Positions 59,296 through 64,000 of a stretch of DNA of 64,000 bases are shown piece by piece. The notes below the pieces were generated by a model. It was not told the origin of the DNA, ran no database searches, and saw only the letters and a program-made list of their open reading frames with translations. Position 1 is the first letter of the stretch, and each line of letters starts with the position of its first letter. Position numbers and translations under genes: made by a program. This stretch comes from Berberis thunbergii (Eukaryota; Streptophyta; Magnoliopsida; Ranunculales; Berberidaceae): NCBI GenBank assembly GCA_003290165.1, contig QNQO01000642.1, positions 434,001 through 498,000 on the forward strand, read 5' to 3'.

Positions 59296-61481
59296 TGTTC
59301 TCCGCCATATCTTTAGTTTATTTTTTTATTTTAATTTTTTTGGTTTAGGTTTTTGCTTTTATGTTTTTCTTTAAGTGTTTCAGGTTATTTTAGGTGTTGC
59401 TACTGGAGTCACTCGGAGCCCCTCATCCCATGTGTTCCTTTCTCCAGTCGGTATGATTTTCTTATATTTTGGTGACTGTTAGGACATTGTCTATTTGAAA
59501 TTGGTAAAGCTTCACCATGGTAATATCACTCTAACCCTCCTCTTTTCTTTTTCCTTCATTTGTCATAATTATTATTTTATTCATTGAGGACAATGTTAGG
59601 TTTAGGTTTGGGGGTGATGTGGTTTATTAAAGTTTTTGTGCATTTTTCAAAAATCTTTGAGCTCAAAACGTATTTTACAATTAAATCGAGTCATTTTTTT
59701 TGTGTTTTCTTCAATCTCCATTGAATACTTGAATGATTACGATAATTGTAATCTTTATGAAAATGCATTCGAAATCTGAACTCTTGGTGAATTAAAAAAA
59801 AAAACTAGGGGGGGGGGGGGTGAGTCTTTTTAATTTTAGAGAATTTTTTTGTTGCCTTTAATTTTGAGAAAACACATACTAACACGTATCACATAGTTAT
59901 ATTAGTAGAAAACATGATATTTGATATTATCCTTATGTTAGATCTATTTCGTGAGACTTTTCAACTCAATTATTCGTGCACTATAAGCCAAGTCAACATG
60001 ATTTGAAGTTGATTAGTGAGATATTGAACTAGAAAACCTTAGAATAATAGTGGAGACTTAACCCTTGTGAGTGTTGAGCCATTCTTTATTTCTTGAGGGT
60101 TTTTAAATACACTCTGATTTTTCTTGAGTCCACATTATTTCGTTGATGATCTCATTATTCTTGACTTTCTTATTGGTTGCTATAAGAACGACATAAAAAT
60201 TGAACTTTTACACTAGAACTTCTTGCTTTATTTAGTTGAGATGTCCTAGTACCAACTAGAACTTATGAAGTGATATAGGCATTTCTTTCTTTAAACCATT
60301 TTTTTAGCCTTTTAGCCTACCGAATAATAAATATCCATTTGCATCCCTTTGAGCCTTTAAATAGATTTATCTTAGTTATTCCCATTCCCATTACCTACTC
60401 CAATCAAGGAGTAATACCTCTATTATTTTGTTCTTACCAAATTTTCTGAGAATGTATATGGTGAGATATATTTATGGAATGGGCAAATAGAAAGAGTTAA
60501 AAATAGATATTTCATGCCCCCTTGAAGTAAAAGTGCATGATTGTATAAACGGGGAAAAACATAAAAAGGGGGGGGGGGGGGTTGAAGAAGAAAATAATGA
60601 AGAAAAAGTTAATGGTGTACAACATTGATTTGTTCTTCAATGCCCTATGTGTTTATTCAAGAGTGTCGCCATTCTCAGGAATTTTTTGTCTATTATTGTT
60701 TGCCATAATCCAAGCCTCATTGCGACCTAGTAAAGACCTAATTGATCTTAAGTGAAAGTTGGTTTAGTAGATGTGGAGATTGAATAGGCAAGAACTATGG
60801 TGTTCGATTCAACATTCTCCAAAACTAATCAATATTCCTGTCCATGAGATCATATTCATTTCACTATTTGAAAATTTCGTTTTTCATGATAATTATATGT
60901 GAGATGTTTGCATTTTCCATTGTTTATATCATTTTCCTCACATATAAACTGAGAGCACAGTCTCTGAGTTTTTTTAATTCTAAGTGACATGAGAGATTTG
61001 TAGTCGAAGCGTATTTTCTAAAGGTTATCTCGTCACATTTTTACTATGAGATGAAGAGTTATGTTGATAAGGTTTCTCTCACACACTTCGAGTTGAGAAT
61101 GATTATGAAATTTATTTAACCTTTAGATACTATTAAATTATTGTACTCTATTGATATACTATTGTGACATTTTTAGTTTGTTGTTTTTCTTGAATTTTAA
61201 GCAATTAGAAAATTATTCTAAGGAAAATAAATGAGAATGCCCATGTTTTTGCATTATGTTTTTTGAAAATAGATTTTTTTCTATTGAGTCAGTAATGTTT
61301 TGAGGTAACATTTCTGGAAACCCTCACGAGACTATAACTCATCCACTAGAGGTAATTTAAGGGTTTAAAGCCTTGTTGCACGTTAAGGTAAGTGCAGCCG
61401 TGATTCCTACGAAAGTGAGTTAGGATTTTATTCTTAGTTTGTTTTGCTCGAGGACTAGCAAAATATAAGTTTGGGGGTATT
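59296..61481 (+). other. Athila-like 3' internal region
   Basis: Long non-coding tail between integrase and the 3' LTR, with a second purine tract (GGTTTGGGGGTGATG, about 59602-59618), two homopolymer G runs (about 59808-59820 and 60568-60581) and the final purine tract at about 61469-61481. The first ~1.37 kb from 59516 recurs at 62625-64000. Confidence 0.7.
60597..60755 (+). CDS. 52-codon open frame in Athila 3' region, conserved in second copy
   Basis: Starts MKKKLMVYNI and contains a hydrophobic stretch IFCLLLFAIIQASL. The second copy (63700-63885) is also open and slightly longer through an in-frame indel. It might be a remnant of the envelope-like region some Athila elements carry; no known domain is recognised. 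Confidence 0.2.
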   Translation: MKKKLMVYNIDLFFNALCVYSRVSPFSGIFCLLLFAIIQASLRPSKDLIDLK

Positions 61482-62075
61482 TGATATTCACATAATTATT
61501 ACATAATATACCTCCTAATTTAAATTTGTTAGTGCTTTAAACAGTGTATTTTAGTTTAATTTTTTATTTTTGTATTTTTGTAGGATTTGGAGTTTAAATG
61601 AAAAAAATGCATTAGCGTGGAAAATTTGAAAATTCATAGACAAATTGACGAAGTGGAGCGGGAGACACTCAAGCCAAAGATTAATAAAGAGAGCCAAAGA
61701 AAAAATAAAGGAAATTAGTTTTGAATTTTGGTGGAACAAATGAGTAATATGGATGAACATAGGCAAACCCACCTTTCCTGTTATTAGAACAGAATCTAAA
61801 CAAAGGGGTGGGTCCTTTTTTTTTTTTTTTTTTTTTTTTGTTTTGTTTGGGTTTCCAATTATATTTGGTTTCCAATTTGTATTTGATTTCTAATTGAAAC
61901 CAATTTGTATTTGGTTTCCAATTGGGTTTTCAATAAGGAGTTGTTTCTTTCTACCATAAATACAGCAATACACAGGGGGCAGAGAACTGAGGAACAAACG
62001 AGTATGCATCGCTAATCCACCACGCGCTGCCATGAAGATCCACACCGCTATTGCTGTCATCACCTTCACCATGTG
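61482..62075 (+). repeat. Athila-like 3' LTR, truncated
   Basis: Matches 52524-53071 of the 5' LTR with extra T-run and GGTTTCCAATT repeats, then stops at CACCATGTG where CACTA-type sequence begins. Confidence 0.85.
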
Positions 62076-62624
62076 CACTACAAGAAAAATGCTCGTTAAT
62101 AGCGTTTCAAAAACGCTATGGTAGGATACCATAGCGTTTTTGAAAATGTTGTCTGCCGGAGCTATAATAGATACAGGGTCTATTATGGCGTTTTTTAAAC
62201 GCTATTGTAATTTGACTATTTATAGCATTTAAGTTGACTATTTATAGCGTTTTTAAAACGCTATAGTAAGTCTGTTATAGCTTTTTAAAAACGCTATTGC
62301 AAGTTGACTATTTATAGTGTTTCTTAAACGCTATAGTAACAATATTTATAACGTTTCTGAAACGCTATTGTCTTCTCTCATGTAGCATTTAATAAATGAT
62401 ATTGTATTAATTTCTATAGCGTTTCTCAAGGACCTTTTTTTCTGTAGCACTCATCAAGTGTTATCAAATGACTTTTATAACATTGATTTGTTTAACCATA
62501 GAAGATAATATTATGTAAAACATCCAAATGATCCACAAATAGATATTAATTAATCATCTCATAAATATACGAACTACCATCACAATTTGAATACAATACA
62601 ATAAAAATATTATCTCAATGACAA
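62076..62624. mobile_element. Fragment of a second, different CACTA-type element
   Basis: Begins CACTACAAGAAAAATG, a CACTA terminus, followed by about ten facing GCGTTT/AAACGC motifs that form short hairpins (62100-62430). A decayed opposite end, TTTTTTTCTGTAGCA, may lie at about 62433-62447, or the element may simply be truncated. The following 170 bases are AT-rich and unassigned. No TSD can be shown because the LTR does not resume. Confidence 0.65.
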
Positions 62625-64000
62625 CATGGTAATATCATTCTAACCCTCCTCTTTTCTTTTTCCTTCATTTGTCATGATTATTATTTTATTCATTGAGAAC
62701 AATGTTTGGTTTAGGTTAGGGGGTAATGTGGTTTATTAAAGTTTTTGTGCATTTTTCAAAAATCTTTAAGCTTAAAACACATTTTACAATTAAATCGAGT
62801 CATTTTTTGTGTTTTATTCAATCTCCATTGAATACTTGAATGATTACGGTAATTGTAATCTTTATGAAAATGCATTTGAAATCAGAACTGTTGGTGAATT
62901 TTTAAAAAAAAAAACGAGGGGGGGGGGGGGGGGTGAGTCTTTTTAATTTTAGAGAATCTTTTTTGTTGCCTTTAATTTTGAAAAAACACATACTAACACG
63001 TATCACATAGTTATATTAGTAGAAAACATGATATTTGATATTATCTTTATGTTAGATCTATTTCGTGAAACTTTTCAACTCAACTATTCGTGCACTATAA
63101 GCCAAGTCAACATGATTTGAAGTTGATTAGCGAGATATTGAACTAGAAAACCTTAGAATAATAGTAGAGACTTAACCCTTGTGAGTGTTGAGCCATTCTT
63201 TATTTCTTGAGGGTTTTTAAATACACTCTGATTTTTCTTGAGTCCACATTATTTCGTTGATGATCTCATTATTCTTGACTTTCTTATTGGTTGCTATAAG
63301 AACGACATAAAAATTGAATTTTTACACTAGAACTTCTTGCTTTATTTAGTTGAGATGTCCTAGTACCAACTAGAACTTATGAAGTGATATAGGCATTTCT
63401 TTCTTTAAACCATTTTTTTAGCCTTTTAGCCTACCGAATAATAAATATCCATTTGCATCCCTTTGAGCCTTTAAATAGATTTATCTTAGTTATTCCCATT
63501 CCCATTACCTACTCCAATCAAGGAGTAATACCTCTATTATTTTGTTCTTACCCAATTTTCTGAGAATGTATATGGTGAGATATATTTATGGAATGGGCAA
63601 ATAGAAAGAGTTAAAAATAGATATTTCATGCCCCCTCAAAGTAAAAGTGCTTGATTGTATAAACGGGGAAAAACATAAAAAGGGGGGGGGGGGGGGGGGT
63701 TGAAGAAGAAAATAATGAAGAAAAAGTTAATGGTGTACAACATTAATTTGTTCTTCAATGCCCTATGTGTTTATTCAAGAGTGTCGCCATTCTCAGAAAA
63801 TTTTTGTATCATTTTTTGTCTATTATTGTTTGCCATAATCCAAGCCCCATTACAACCTAGTAAAGACCTAATTGATCTTAAGTGAAAGTTGGTTTAGAAG
63901 ATGTGGAGATTGAATAGGCAAGAACTATGGTGTTTGATTCAACATTTTCCAAAACTAATCAATATTTATGTCCATGAGATCATATTCATTTCACTATTTG
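62625..64000 (+). repeat. Second copy of Athila-like 3' internal region, runs off window
   Basis: Nearly identical to 59516-60885: same order of blocks, same small open frame, with differences mainly in G-run lengths (about 62920-62933 and 63681-63699) and a few substitutions. It continues past position 64000, so its own LTR is not visible. Confidence 0.9.

Larger units (their letters stand above)
52524..62075 (+). mobile_element. Athila-like Gypsy retrotransposon, 9.5 kb, 3' LTR truncated
   Basis: 5' LTR 52524-53777 (TGATATTCAC...TCA), primer site TGGCGCCGTTGC (53783-53794), gag, protease, RT, RNase H and integrase pieces, then a ~2.2-kb 3' non-coding region. The purine tract GTTTGGGGGTAT precedes the 3' LTR starting at 61482. 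The 3' LTR is cut after about 594 bases by a CACTA-type sequence. Gag wording and the Asp-tRNA-type primer site are typical of Athila. Every domain is disrupted by stops or frameshifts, so it is not autonomous. It is nested in the Tat-like protease region. Confidence 0.88.

Noticed and set aside
59808..63699. Long G runs as a biological G-quadruplex signal
   Set aside because: They are single homopolymer runs that vary in length between the two copies, more like slippage or sequencing noise than a designed G-tract array.

Overview
The window is repeat-dense nuclear DNA from a flowering plant, probably a eudicot. The evidence is plant-type Ty3/Gypsy elements (Galadriel-like, Tat-like, Athila-like), an En/Spm CACTA element with a plant Transposase_24 gene, hAT, Mutator and PIF/Harbinger debris, pieces of plant genes (CYP735A, CDKE, fimbrin, CDC48) and a nuclear insert of plastid ycf2. 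No complete, conventional multi-domain host gene was found. The only intact-looking single-copy gene is a small secreted cysteine-rich peptide gene at about 2.5-2.7 kb.

Layout. 0-9 kb: hAT and Mutator MITEs with recognisable target-site duplications (TSDs), the small secreted peptide gene, and a decayed plant-mobile-domain gene. 9.04-12.03 kb: a 3 kb solo LTR with a CAAAA TSD. 12.43-16.59 kb: a structurally complete minus-strand chromovirus (479-bp LTRs, CTCGC TSD, initiator-Met primer site) that has lost gag and protease and carries nonsense and frameshift lesions. 18-20.5 kb: a decayed PIF/Harbinger transposase. 21.0-22.7 kb: a Mutator-like or unclassified DNA element with three internal tandem repeats. 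24.381-38.447 kb: a 14.07-kb CACTA transposon with an ACT TSD.

The CACTA element is the most interesting object. It carries a six-exon tnpA-like (Transposase_24) gene but no recognisable DDE transposase. In the same orientation it carries fragments of four unrelated host genes: CYP735A cytokinin hydroxylase, the Mediator kinase CDKE/CDK8, CDC48 and the first coding exon plus 5' leader of fimbrin. The retained introns show DNA-level capture. The fimbrin leader lies upstream of tnpA and could be a captured promoter. The element also has large arrays of hairpin-forming subterminal repeats and an ~870-bp GATC-rich satellite.

41.8-50.4 kb: an old local duplication in which the two copies act as reciprocal empty sites. 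Copy A carries a ycf2-derived plastid insert and a 1,433-bp hAT element. Copy B carries a TSD-flanked array of three LTRs and two gag-only internal regions. 50.4-52.5 kb: a Tat-like LTR and gag, cut in the protease region by a 9.5-kb Athila-like element (52.524-62.075 kb). The 3' LTR of that element is itself cut by a second CACTA-family fragment, after which a second copy of the Athila 3' internal region runs off the window.

The window therefore records an ordered series of nested transposition, recombination and gene-capture events rather than a set of cooperating host genes.
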